From CALMEC01 sp031366605 (lineage in GTDB: Bacteria > Actinomycetota > Thermoleophilia > Miltoncostaeales > Miltoncostaeaceae), in NCBI GenBank assembly GCA_031366605.1, contig JANLOO010000047.1, positions 1 to 19,892 of the forward strand: a stretch of 19,892 nt of DNA, given 5' to 3'. Within the stretch, counting starts at the first letter, position 1. Each line of letters begins with the position of its first letter. Position numbers and translations under genes: made by a program. The notes under the pieces are model-generated. The model searched no databases. It had not been told where the DNA came from and was given only the letters and a program-made list of their open reading frames with translations. Shown here in pieces: positions 13,431 to 19,892 of this stretch.

Positions 13431-14287
13431 TGGAGCGCACCCGTCCGGCCGGCCGAACCGTCCTCGTGACCGGGGCCGCGCGTGGGATCGGGCGGGCCAC
13501 CGTGGAGGCGTTCGCGGCCGCCGGGTGGCACGTCTTCGCCGGTGTCAGGGAGCCGGATCAGCTCGTGCCCTTCGGTGAGGACGGGGTGGACGTACTCCAA
13601 ATGGACGTGACCGATCTGCCGACCGTCACCGCGGCTGTTGCCGCCGCCGAGGAGCGGTCGGGCGCTGCGCTGGACTGCGTGGTGAACAACGCGGGCTGGG
13701 CGCTGTTCGGGGCGATCGAGGATGTCGACCTGCAGGTCGCGCGGCAGGCATTCGACACGAACTTCTTCGGCGCGGTCGCGGTCGTGCAGGCCGCCCTTCC
13801 CGGCATGCGCCGCGCCGGCAGTGGCGTCGTCGTCAACGTCTCGACGCTTGCGGGGCGGATTCCGTTGCCGCTGTTCGGGATGTACAGCGCGACGAAGCTG
13901 GCGCTCGCCGCAATGTCCGACGCGCTCGCGCTGGAGTTGGGCGCTTCGGGAATCCGCGTCGTCCACATCGAGGCCGGCGTGGTGCGGACCGACTTCGCCC
14001 GGTCCACGGTCATCAGCGGGTCGGCCGGCGCCGCGGACTCGGTGTACGCCCCCACACGCGACCGCGTGCTCGGCAACCTGCGCGCCATCCGGGAAGCCGC
14101 AGGCATCCCACCCGAGGCGGTCGCCGCGGCGATCCTGGAAGCCGTCGACAATCCGTCCAGCCCCGTTCGGGTCGTACTCGCCGACGACGGCCTCGCCCCC
14201 ATCACGGAACAGGTCGGCGGGATGCGGCCGGACGCCCACCAGCAGGTGCGGCGCTTCCTCGGCCTGGACGACCCGGCGGCGATGTAG
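13430..14287 (+). CDS. Short-chain dehydrogenase/reductase (classical SDR)
   Basis: This encodes 285 residues. The Rossmann nucleotide-binding motif TGAARGIG is at 14-21, with NNAG at 86-89 stabilising the sheet. The catalytic set is N111, S138 (in VVNVSTLAG), Y152 and K156 (YSATK). After the second strand the sequence is GVREP, with Arg40 at the place that favours NADP over NAD. The C-terminal third carries a long insertion-like helical region (YAPTRDRVLGNLRAIREAAGIPPEAVAAAILEAVD) as in SDRs acting on lipids, steroids or ketones. It catalyses reversible NAD(P)-dependent alcohol/carbonyl oxidation-reduction in the cytoplasm; the substrate is unknown. GTG 13430 is the start because of the upstream -10-like box and because the protein starts just before the first strand. 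It precedes the acyl-CoA synthetase by 186 bases. Confidence 0.95.
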   Translation: MERTRPAGRTVLVTGAARGIGRATVEAFAAAGWHVFAGVREPDQLVPFGEDGVDVLQMDVTDLPTVTAAVAAAEERSGAALDCVVNNAGWALFGAIEDVDLQVARQAFDTNFFGAVAVVQAALPGMRRAGSGVVVNVSTLAGRIPLPLFGMYSATKLALAAMSDALALELGASGIRVVHIEAGVVRTDFARSTVISGSAGAADSVYAPTRDRVLGNLRAIREAAGIPPEAVAAAILEAVDNPSSPVRVVLADDGLAPITEQVGGMRPDAHQQVRRFLGLDDPAAM

Positions 14288-14346
14288 GTGACCGAACCGC
14301 GGTAACCCCGGCGCGCCGCATGGAGCACCGCCGTCCCGGCGGGCGG

Positions 14347-14379
14347 CCCGCAGGGGCCGAGGGACACCCCGCAGGGGCC
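14347..14379 (+). repeat. Short direct repeat between SDR and acyl-CoA synthetase
   Basis: CCCGCAGGGGCC occurs at 14347-14358 and again at 14368-14379, 21 bases apart, or two helical turns. A third, weaker CCCGTAGGGA is at 14391-14400. The spacing could suit a regulator, or the repeat could be a slippage product in GC-rich DNA. Confidence 0.4.
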
Positions 14380-14440
14380 TGCGGCGCATACCCGTAGGGA
14401 CATCCCCGATTCGAGCCCGCCACTGGACTCCTACCGTCAT

Positions 14441-14458
14441 CTCGACAGTTCAGTCGAG
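14441..14458. promoter_or_regulatory. Palindrome, candidate operator of the acyl-CoA synthetase operon
   Basis: CTCGAC-AGTTCA-GTCGAG is a perfect 6-base inverted repeat with a 6-base spacer, 15 bases upstream of the acyl-CoA synthetase ATG. A possible -10 box, TACCGT, lies at 14432-14437, so a protein bound to the palindrome would cover the transcription start. Repressors of the TetR type commonly bind such sites before acyl-CoA synthetase genes. Confidence 0.4.
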
Positions 14459-14473
14459 CGGAAGGGAGAGGCC

Positions 14474-16096
14474 ATGACGTCCACCACACTGATCAGCCCG
14501 CAGACACAGGGCAGCAATGGGGCCGGCGAGCGCGTGTGGCGCACCGAGCTCTCGCCCGTCAACTTCCTGCGCCGGGCGGCCGAGGTTCACGCGGACGCGC
14601 CGGCGCTGGTGCACCGAGATCGCCGCCTGAGCTACCGCGAACTGAACGAGCGCGTCACGCGCCTGGCATCGGCGCTGCGCGGACTCGGCGTCGACCACGG
14701 TGACCGGGTTGCTGTACTCGCGCCGAACACGCAGGCGATGGTCGAGGCACACTTCGCGGTGCCCGCAACGGGTGGCTTGCTGGTGTGCATCAACATCCGC
14801 CAGAGCCCGGGCGAGGTGGCGGGCCTGCTGGAGCACGCCGAACCCATGGTCGTCCTGGTCGACGCCGAGTACGAGGGGTTGCTCTCCTCATTCGACACCT
14901 CCGGTGTCCGGGTGATCCCCATCGCCGACACCGGTGCGTCAGACGACCCGTACGAGCGGTTCGTCGCGTCCGGCTCCGCCGATTTTCCCCTGGGCGGACC
15001 GCTCGACGAGGAGGACGCCATCGCGATCAACTACACGTCGGGCACGACCGGTGACCCGAAGGGTGTGATCTACACGCACCGGGGCGCGTACCTCAACGCC
15101 CTCGCCAACGTGATCGAGGCCGGGTTGACGCCCCGATCCCGGCTCCTGCTGGTCACCCCCCTCTTCCACTGCAACGGGTGGTGCTACGCCTGGGGGGCGG
15201 TGGCCGTCGGAGCGACGATCATCTGTCAGCGCCGCGCCGATCCCGCCCAAGTATGGCGGCTGATCAACGAGCAGGGTGTGACTCACCTCACTGGCGCGCC
15301 CACGGTCCTGATCGCGATGTGCAACGACCCGGCCGCGTCTCGGGCGGCCTCCGGACTGACCGCCGTCACGGGCGGCTCGCCGCCCTCGCCCACACTGCTC
15401 GGGCGACTGCGCGAACTGAACATCACTCCGGTCCACGTCTACGGGCTGACCGAGACATATGCGCCGATCACACGGTGTCTGGACACGCGGCTGGGTGACC
15501 TTCCGGACGAGGAGCGGGCGCGCCTGTTGGCCCGCCAGGGCCAGGCTCACATCACCGCCGACCTCGTTCGGGTGGTCGATGACGAGATGAACGACATCCC
15601 GCGAGACGGCGAGACCCAAGGCGAGGTGGTGATGCGGGGCAACATCGTGATGGCCGGGTACTTCCGCGATCCGGCGGCCACCGCCCATGCGTTCCGCGGC
15701 GGCTGGTTCCACTCCGGCGATGTGGCCGTCTGGCACCCGAACGGCGCCATCGAGCTGCGCGACCGGATGAAGGACATCATCATCTCCGGCGGAGAGAACA
15801 TCTCCACCATCGAGGTCGAGCACATGGTCATGCGCCATCCGGCGGTGCTCGAGTGCGCTGTGGTCTCCACGCCTGACGACTACTGGGGGGAGCGTCCGGT
15901 GGCGTTCGTGACGGCTCGACCCGGCATGGACGTCGAGGAGGCGCAGGTGATCGCGTTCTGCCGCGAGCGCATGGCGCACTACAAGTGCCCTGTCGCGGTC
16001 CGCGTCGGAGAGCTGCCCAAGACCTCGACCGGCAAGGTGCAGAAGTACCTGCTCCGGGAGCACGAGTGGGCCGGTCACGGCACCCGTATCAAGTAA
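14474..16096 (+). CDS. Acyl-CoA synthetase (AMP-dependent ligase, ANL superfamily)
   Basis: This encodes 540 residues, the normal length for the medium/long-chain acyl-CoA synthetase and AAE groups. It activates a carboxylic acid with ATP to an acyl-AMP and transfers it to CoA. The P-loop-like TSGTTGDPKG is at 188-197, the adenine-binding YGLTET at 323-328, GGWFHSGDV at 409-417, the hinge RDRMKDIIISGGENIS follows, and the catalytic lysine is K521 in PKTSTGK. The PLFHCNGWCYAWG helix that shapes the acyl pocket is like that of aliphatic or short-chain enzymes, but substrate cannot be named. The ATG is preceded by GGGAGAGG. No membrane segment is present. It is followed 32 bases later by a DUF1330 gene with its own Shine-Dalgarno, forming a likely operon. 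Confidence 0.95.
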   Translation: MTSTTLISPQTQGSNGAGERVWRTELSPVNFLRRAAEVHADAPALVHRDRRLSYRELNERVTRLASALRGLGVDHGDRVAVLAPNTQAMVEAHFAVPATGGLLVCINIRQSPGEVAGLLEHAEPMVVLVDAEYEGLLSSFDTSGVRVIPIADTGASDDPYERFVASGSADFPLGGPLDEEDAIAINYTSGTTGDPKGVIYTHRGAYLNALANVIEAGLTPRSRLLLVTPLFHCNGWCYAWGAVAVGATIICQRRADPAQVWRLINEQGVTHLTGAPTVLIAMCNDPAASRAASGLTAVTGGSPPSPTLLGRLRELNITPVHVYGLTETYAPITRCLDTRLGDLPDEERARLLARQGQAHITADLVRVVDDEMNDIPRDGETQGEVVMRGNIVMAGYFRDPAATAHAFRGGWFHSGDVAVWHPNGAIELRDRMKDIIISGGENISTIEVEHMVMRHPAVLECAVVSTPDDYWGERPVAFVTARPGMDVEEAQVIAFCRERMAHYKCPVAVRVGELPKTSTGKVQKYLLREHEWAGHGTRIK

Positions 16097-16128
16097 CGAC
16101 GCCCGAAACCCTTGCGGAGGACTACTCA

Positions 16129-16458
16129 ATGTCGATCTACGCGCTCAACCTCTTCGACTTGGCGGACAACGAGCACTACCTCGCGTACTCCCGCCGATCC
16201 CCGGCGGCGGTCGGGCGCTACGGCGGCAACGTCGTCGCGCTGGGTCACCACGGCACGGAGGTCATTTCCGGAGCGACGCCGGCCCGCAACGCGATCGTGC
16301 TGGTCGAGTGGCCGGATCTCGAGGCGCTCGAGGCCTACCGGACCGACCCTGAGTTCGCCGACCTCCACCCGCTCCGTGAGGGGGGGACACTGAACTACCT
16401 CTGGTGGACCTTCGAGCGACTCGACTCCTTGCGCCCGTTGCTCCGGCCCGGGGTCTGA
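16129..16458 (+). CDS. DUF1330 family protein
   Basis: This encodes 109 residues from ATG 16129, chosen for the GGAGG at 16116-16120. MSIYALNLFDLADNEHYLAYSRRSPAAVGRYGGNVVALGHHGTEVISGATPARNAIVLVEWPDLEALEAYRTDPEFADLHPLREGGTLNYLWWTFE has the DUF1330 order: an N-terminal strand with L-F-x-L, the Y-x-x-Y helix, the V-x-ALG strand, the NAIVLVEWPDLEALEAY strand and helix, and a last strand. The fold is a ferredoxin-like dimer. It is probably co-transcribed with the acyl-CoA synthetase, which suggests a role in the same pathway, but no activity is known. It differs strongly from the DUF1330-type protein at 12938-13318, so the two are not recent duplicates. Confidence 0.9.
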   Translation: MSIYALNLFDLADNEHYLAYSRRSPAAVGRYGGNVVALGHHGTEVISGATPARNAIVLVEWPDLEALEAYRTDPEFADLHPLREGGTLNYLWWTFERLDSLRPLLRPGV

Positions 16459-16459
16459 A

Positions 16460-16506
16460 CCGGGCCTCGGCGGCTTTTCGCTCTCGAGGCGGCGACCGAG
16501 CCCCGG
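16460..16506. terminator. Candidate bidirectional terminator hairpin
   Basis: CCGGGCCTCGG (16460-16470) pairs with CCGAGCCCCGG (16496-16506) with one mismatch in 11 and a 25-base loop. It lies between the convergent stop codons at 16458 and 16511. There is no T-tract, as is common in GC-rich actinobacteria. Confidence 0.45.
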
Positions 16507-16510
16507 TGGG

Positions 16511-19330
16511 TCATGGACCGGCGGTCGCGCTGCGCGTCGGATCGGCGCCGAGGCCCTCGTGGCCCACGAGGACGGCGAGTTCGGTCCGCGAACGCACCCC
16601 GACCTTGCGGTAGATCCGACCAAGGTGCGCCTCGATCGTCTTGGCGGACAGGAAGAGACGGGAGCCGGCCTCGCGGTTCGTCACTCCCGAGGCGACCATC
16701 AACGCCACCTGGAGCTCCTGCGGTGTCAGGGCATCCGATCTCGGACCCGAACGGGGAGCGGCCGTCTCGCCCGTCACTCCCAGTTCGCCTCGCGCAGCGG
16801 CGGCCCAGTCGACCGCGCCGAGCGCCTCGAAGGCGTCGAGGGCCGCCCGCAGATGCACGCGGGCATCCGCTCGCCGACGCGCCCGGCGCAGACGCGCGCC
16901 CAGGCAGAGCAAGGTCCGCGCCCGCTCGAAGGGCGCATCCACGTCGCCGTGCAGCCGCAGCGCCTCATCGAAGGGCTCCGCGAAGGCAGCGTCATCGGCC
17001 AGCAGCCCGCGGCAGCGCGCGGCGATGGCGAGGGCGCCGGTTCGTTCGGCGCGCCGGGCGAGGTCCTCGAAGCCGACGAGCGCAACCTCGGCGGCATCGC
17101 GGCGCCCGGCGCGCATCAGGCACTCCACCAGGTCGCCACCGGTGAGCACGACGCTCGGGTCCCTGATGCCGCCGCGGGCGAACGTGGTCGCCACGACTGC
17201 GAAGTGCGAGATCGCCGCGTCGGGCATCCCCCGGCCGAGTTCGAGGAGGCCGAGGGCCGGGCTCCCCCACGCCGAAATCGGCGAGTCCTCGCCCCCAAGG
17301 CGCCGCCCGATCCCGGCGGCCTCCTCAGCCGTGGCGCGGCAGTCGGCCTCGCGCCCCAGGCACGCCTCGATGCGCGCCTGACAGGCCAGCGCCAGCCCGC
17401 GGGCGTGGGGTTGTTGGAATGCGGCCGCGAGGGACGCCGCCTCGACGGCGTCGGCGAGCGCCACCGACCACCGGCTGCGCCGATAGCCCAGCTCCGCCCG
17501 CATCGCGAGGGTCATCGGAAGCGTGCCGGGCGCCTGCGAGCGCCCGTGCGTCGCCGCGTGCTCGAGCAGCCGAGATGCGTGCCCGTACCGCTCGGTCCAG
17601 ATGTGGAGCCACGCGACCTGCTGCAGCAGCGCCGCGGTCTGCGCCGCAGGCGGGTCGACGCGCAGCAGGCGCTCCCCGACCTCACGCAGGCCGTCGATCG
17701 CCTCAGGGGCGCGGGCGTCGGCCACGCGGGCGAACAGCACGGCCACCTCGACCGCGTCGTCCCGCTGCCCCGATGCTCGGGCCTGTGCGAGGGCCCGCTC
17801 AGCCATGTCCACCCCCTGGCTCATCGAACTCGAGCGCATGAGCGCGGTGGCCGCCTCGGCAAGCATCCGTGCTGCGCGCGCCGGGTCGAGCACTGCGGTG
17901 CGTTCGGCCTCCTCCGAGATCGACTGGGCCGTCGCCACAGGCGCGCTCCACGCGTCGATCTGGAACAGGAGGGTGAGGGCGTCGACTCTCACGAGCGGGT
18001 CCGACGTCCGCTCCCGTGCCTGTGCGATGGCCTCGCGGGCCCGATCGGTCATCCCCGCGAGGCGGGCGGCACCGGCGCCCCGTAGGAGGCGCCGGGCTGC
18101 ATCGTCCGCACGGTCGCTGAGCGAGGCCGCCCGGTCGAAGGCACGCAGGGCCGAGCTGGGGGCGCCGCGCACGAGCGCGTCCTCTCCCCAGGCCTCGAGC
18201 GCGTCGGCCGCGTTCGCATCCGCGCCGACGGCGGCAGCCGCAAGGTGCCAGGCGCGCTCCGCGGATCCGGCCGGCGAGACCTCCGCGAGGGCACGGTGCG
18301 CATGCCGCTGGTCCGCGCGCGACGCCGAGGCATAGACCGCCGAGCGGGTCAACGGGTGCTCGAACGCGACCGTCTCGCTCCGCAGTCGGAGAATGCCCGC
18401 CGCTTCGGCCGCGTCGAGCGTTTCGAGCGTGAGTCCTGCCGTGGCGAGCGCGGCGCCGACGATCGCAGACGGTGCCTCGGTTCCCGCCGCCGCCGCGGTG
18501 AGGGTGGCCGCTTGTTCAGTCTGGCTCAGCCCGGCGAGCCGACGCTCCACCCCCACGCGGATCCGATCTGCCACGGGGAGGGGCAGGATCACCCCCGCCA
18601 GGGCATCCCCCGGACCGCCGAGGCTGCGGGTCGCCTCGATGATCGCGAGCGGGTTGCCGCCGGTGCCGATGAAGAGGGCCTCCACGTCCTCGTCGTTCAA
18701 TCCGCGACCGGCGACGCGCCGGGCGAGGTGAGCGGATTCGCGCCGCCCGAGTGGCGTCACCTCGAGGCGATCGATGCCCTCCAGAGCGTCCGGGGGCAGG
18801 TCCTCCGGACGCGCACACAAGAGCATTGCGATCCCCTCGCGCCAAAGGCGGCGTGCGGCGAACAGGAGCGCCTGCGCGGAAGGGGGGTCGAGCCAGTGCA
18901 GGTCGTCGACGGCCACGAGCAGGGGAGCGTCGGCGGCAGCCAGGCTCAGGATCCCCAGCGTCGCCGCCGACACGCTGAAGCGGTCGACACCCGCCGCCGG
19001 CGCCAGCGCGAGGGCACCCTCCAGCGCCCGCGCCTGCGGCCCGGGCAGGCTGGGGATCAGATCGGTCACGGGCCGCACCAGCTCGAGCAGGCCGCCGAAT
19101 GCGAGCTCCGCCTCGCTCTCGATGCCCTGCACCCGCAGGACCCTGACGCGGGCCTCGCTCCCCGCGGCGAGGGCCTCGGCCTCCCTTAGAAGCGTGGTCT
19201 TGCCGGTGCCCGCCGACCCGATCAGGGCGAGTGCGCCGCTCTCGCCGCCCGACGCCCTGGAGAGGAGCCCGCCGATGGCGGCGACCTCGGCCTCCCTGCC
19301 GAAGGGCTTCGTCGCCGCGCGTCCGCTCAT
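16511..19330 (-). CDS. LAL-type LuxR-family transcriptional regulator with AAA ATPase domain
   Basis: This encodes 939 residues if ATG 19328-19330 is used; that start is favoured over a GTG nine bases upstream because GGGGTGG sits before it. FGREAEVAAIGGLL opens the ATPase; Walker A is GSAGTGKT at about 38-45 and Walker B is LLVAVDDLHWLD with D142-D143. GNPLAIIEATRSLGGPGD and FEHPLTRSAVYASASRADQRHAHRALAE are the usual post-ATPase elements. About 350-850 is helical, Ala-rich TPR-like sequence. The LuxR helix-turn-helix is at about 865-922: LTPQELQVALMVASGVTNREAGSRLFLSAKTIEAHLGRIYRKVGVRSRTELAVL. Such LAL proteins activate nearby catabolic or secondary-metabolite genes on binding a ligand and ATP. 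It converges on the acyl-CoA synthetase/DUF1330 operon and may control it; that is inference from position. Confidence 0.95.
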   Translation of the reverse strand: MSGRAATKPFGREAEVAAIGGLLSRASGGESGALALIGSAGTGKTTLLREAEALAAGSEARVRVLRVQGIESEAELAFGGLLELVRPVTDLIPSLPGPQARALEGALALAPAAGVDRFSVSAATLGILSLAAADAPLLVAVDDLHWLDPPSAQALLFAARRLWREGIAMLLCARPEDLPPDALEGIDRLEVTPLGRRESAHLARRVAGRGLNDEDVEALFIGTGGNPLAIIEATRSLGGPGDALAGVILPLPVADRIRVGVERRLAGLSQTEQAATLTAAAAGTEAPSAIVGAALATAGLTLETLDAAEAAGILRLRSETVAFEHPLTRSAVYASASRADQRHAHRALAEVSPAGSAERAWHLAAAAVGADANAADALEAWGEDALVRGAPSSALRAFDRAASLSDRADDAARRLLRGAGAARLAGMTDRAREAIAQARERTSDPLVRVDALTLLFQIDAWSAPVATAQSISEEAERTAVLDPARAARMLAEAATALMRSSSMSQGVDMAERALAQARASGQRDDAVEVAVLFARVADARAPEAIDGLREVGERLLRVDPPAAQTAALLQQVAWLHIWTERYGHASRLLEHAATHGRSQAPGTLPMTLAMRAELGYRRSRWSVALADAVEAASLAAAFQQPHARGLALACQARIEACLGREADCRATAEEAAGIGRRLGGEDSPISAWGSPALGLLELGRGMPDAAISHFAVVATTFARGGIRDPSVVLTGGDLVECLMRAGRRDAAEVALVGFEDLARRAERTGALAIAARCRGLLADDAAFAEPFDEALRLHGDVDAPFERARTLLCLGARLRRARRRADARVHLRAALDAFEALGAVDWAAAARGELGVTGETAAPRSGPRSDALTPQELQVALMVASGVTNREAGSRLFLSAKTIEAHLGRIYRKVGVRSRTELAVLVGHEGLGADPTRSATAGP

Positions 19331-19811
19331 CGCGGCCACCCCGGACGTGCGCCGTGTGCGAGGCCGAGCTGCCCGCGGGAATGGCCGCGTCGCTCATCGT
19401 CGCCCGGGATCATCGCCGGGGCGGTGATCTGCGACTCGATGCCGCGCGAAGCGCCCACGGGGAGCACGGTCCGAGGTGGAGGTTCCATCAGTTCCCGGGT
19501 CGCGGGGCAGGGCCTCGGAATCTACTCACCGGCGGCACGCAGAGCCATCCAGAGCGCACGCGGTGCATCGCGCGGATGCGGCTGGCGAGGTCGGGTCTGA
19601 CCGCGCCCGCGATATCGAGCACGCCGGTACCCAAAGGCGCCCCATGCTCGCCGCTCTTCTCGTACGTTGCCGCCCTCGGCGCGGCGATCCGAGCCCGATC
19701 GACACTGCACGACGCGAGCCGAGGCACCCGAGGGGGACGCCGATTCCATGTCCCGAACTCCGCAGATCCATCCGCATCCAAGAACACGCGACAGCACCTA
19801 CCGTGACGGTA
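19331..19811. other. Upstream region of the LAL regulator, no gene recognised
   Basis: About 480 bases between the regulator start and the tRNA-like sequence. It should hold the regulator's promoter, but I see no convincing -10/-35 pair. Open frames on both strands are Arg/Pro-rich and unrecognised. Confidence 0.45.
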
Positions 19812-19880
19812 CGAGCGGTAGCTCAGCTCATTTGCAGGTCTTTTATCCCAAGGTCCTGGGTTCGAGTCCCAGACGGCCCA
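19812..19880 (+). pseudogene. Degenerate tRNA-Lys-like gene
   Basis: CGAGCGGTAGCTCAGCT at 19812-19828 resembles the 5' acceptor and D arm of a tRNA, and CTTTTAT near 19840-19846 resembles a lysine anticodon loop (TTT). The T arm CTGGG-TTCGAGT-CCCAG is perfect (19856-19872), and ACGGCCCA is a good 3' acceptor strand. The rest has decayed: the 5' acceptor should read GGGCCGT but does not, the D-stem partner GAGC is missing, and the anticodon stem does not pair. At 69 bases it is shorter than a normal tRNA. It is therefore a tRNA pseudogene, or a recombined attachment site. Its 3' part is repeated at 10049-10090. Confidence 0.65.
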
Positions 19881-19892
19881 TAACGTGGATGG

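Noticed and set aside
14404..14424. CCCCGATTCGAGCCCG, possible further tRNA T-arm
   Set aside because: The loop resembles TTCGAG but the flanking bases do not form a stem and no acceptor strand follows.
14939..16129. 396-codon minus-strand open frame
   Set aside because: It is antisense to the acyl-CoA synthetase, whose motifs are all in place.
16559..18085. 508-codon plus-strand open frame
   Set aside because: It is antisense to the LAL regulator; Arg/Gly/Pro-rich without domain structure.
1..19892. CRISPR array, rRNA, phage structural genes, toxin-antitoxin or defence genes
   Set aside because: No regularly spaced repeats and no recognisable proteins of these classes were found in any frame I read.

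Overview
The window is GC-rich DNA (about 70% in typical genes). It has GTG starts, GTGA stop/start overlaps, a LAL-type LuxR regulator, SRPBCC, ABM and DUF1330 small proteins and TAnnnT-like -10 boxes. This fits a soil or environmental actinobacterium, possibly Thermoleophilia; the phylum is inferred from style only. Coding density is uneven: positions 1-5168 and 9300-11470 are full of decayed or chimeric genes, while 5169-8894 and 11465-19330 hold intact genes.

Layout. 1-1126: a 5'-truncated MoaF-like remnant (minus strand) and otherwise no gene. 1127-2309: a dead IS3-family element with three apparent frameshifts and a lost catalytic Asp. 2452-3408: an ABM-like protein followed by a SnoaL-like cyclase, both minus strand. 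3843-4897: a mosaic of a TetR C-terminal piece, a frameshifted piece of a LuxR/cyclase-type AAA ATPase, and a cyclic-nucleotide-binding domain. 5169-8894: a 1241-residue secreted protein of FN3-like and Ig-like repeats. 9051-9600: a secreted protein truncated at about 9298 where a second, broken copy of the SnoaL locus begins. 10049-10090: a tRNA-Lys-like 3' half. 10160-10786: an FMN-binding PNPOx-like protein, followed by a second T-arm-like remnant. 11330-12381: an ArsR remnant translationally coupled to two SRPBCC proteins. 12938-16458: DUF1330 protein (minus), divergent SDR, acyl-CoA synthetase and a second DUF1330 protein. 16511-19330: a 939-residue LAL regulator (minus). 19812-19880: a degenerate tRNA-Lys-like gene sharing an exact 28-bp repeat with the one at 10055-10082.

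How the genes may work together. The SDR, acyl-CoA synthetase and DUF1330 genes look like a small catabolic or lipid-modifying module. A palindrome upstream of the synthetase could be its operator, and the convergent LAL regulator is a candidate local activator. The two SRPBCC genes would once have been controlled by the upstream ArsR, which has lost its DNA-binding core. The most distinctive structure is the pair of tRNA 3'-half repeats bracketing 10050-19880, which resemble integrase attachment sites, although no integrase lies between them. I see no CRISPR array, rRNA, intact phage genes or convincing new defence system.
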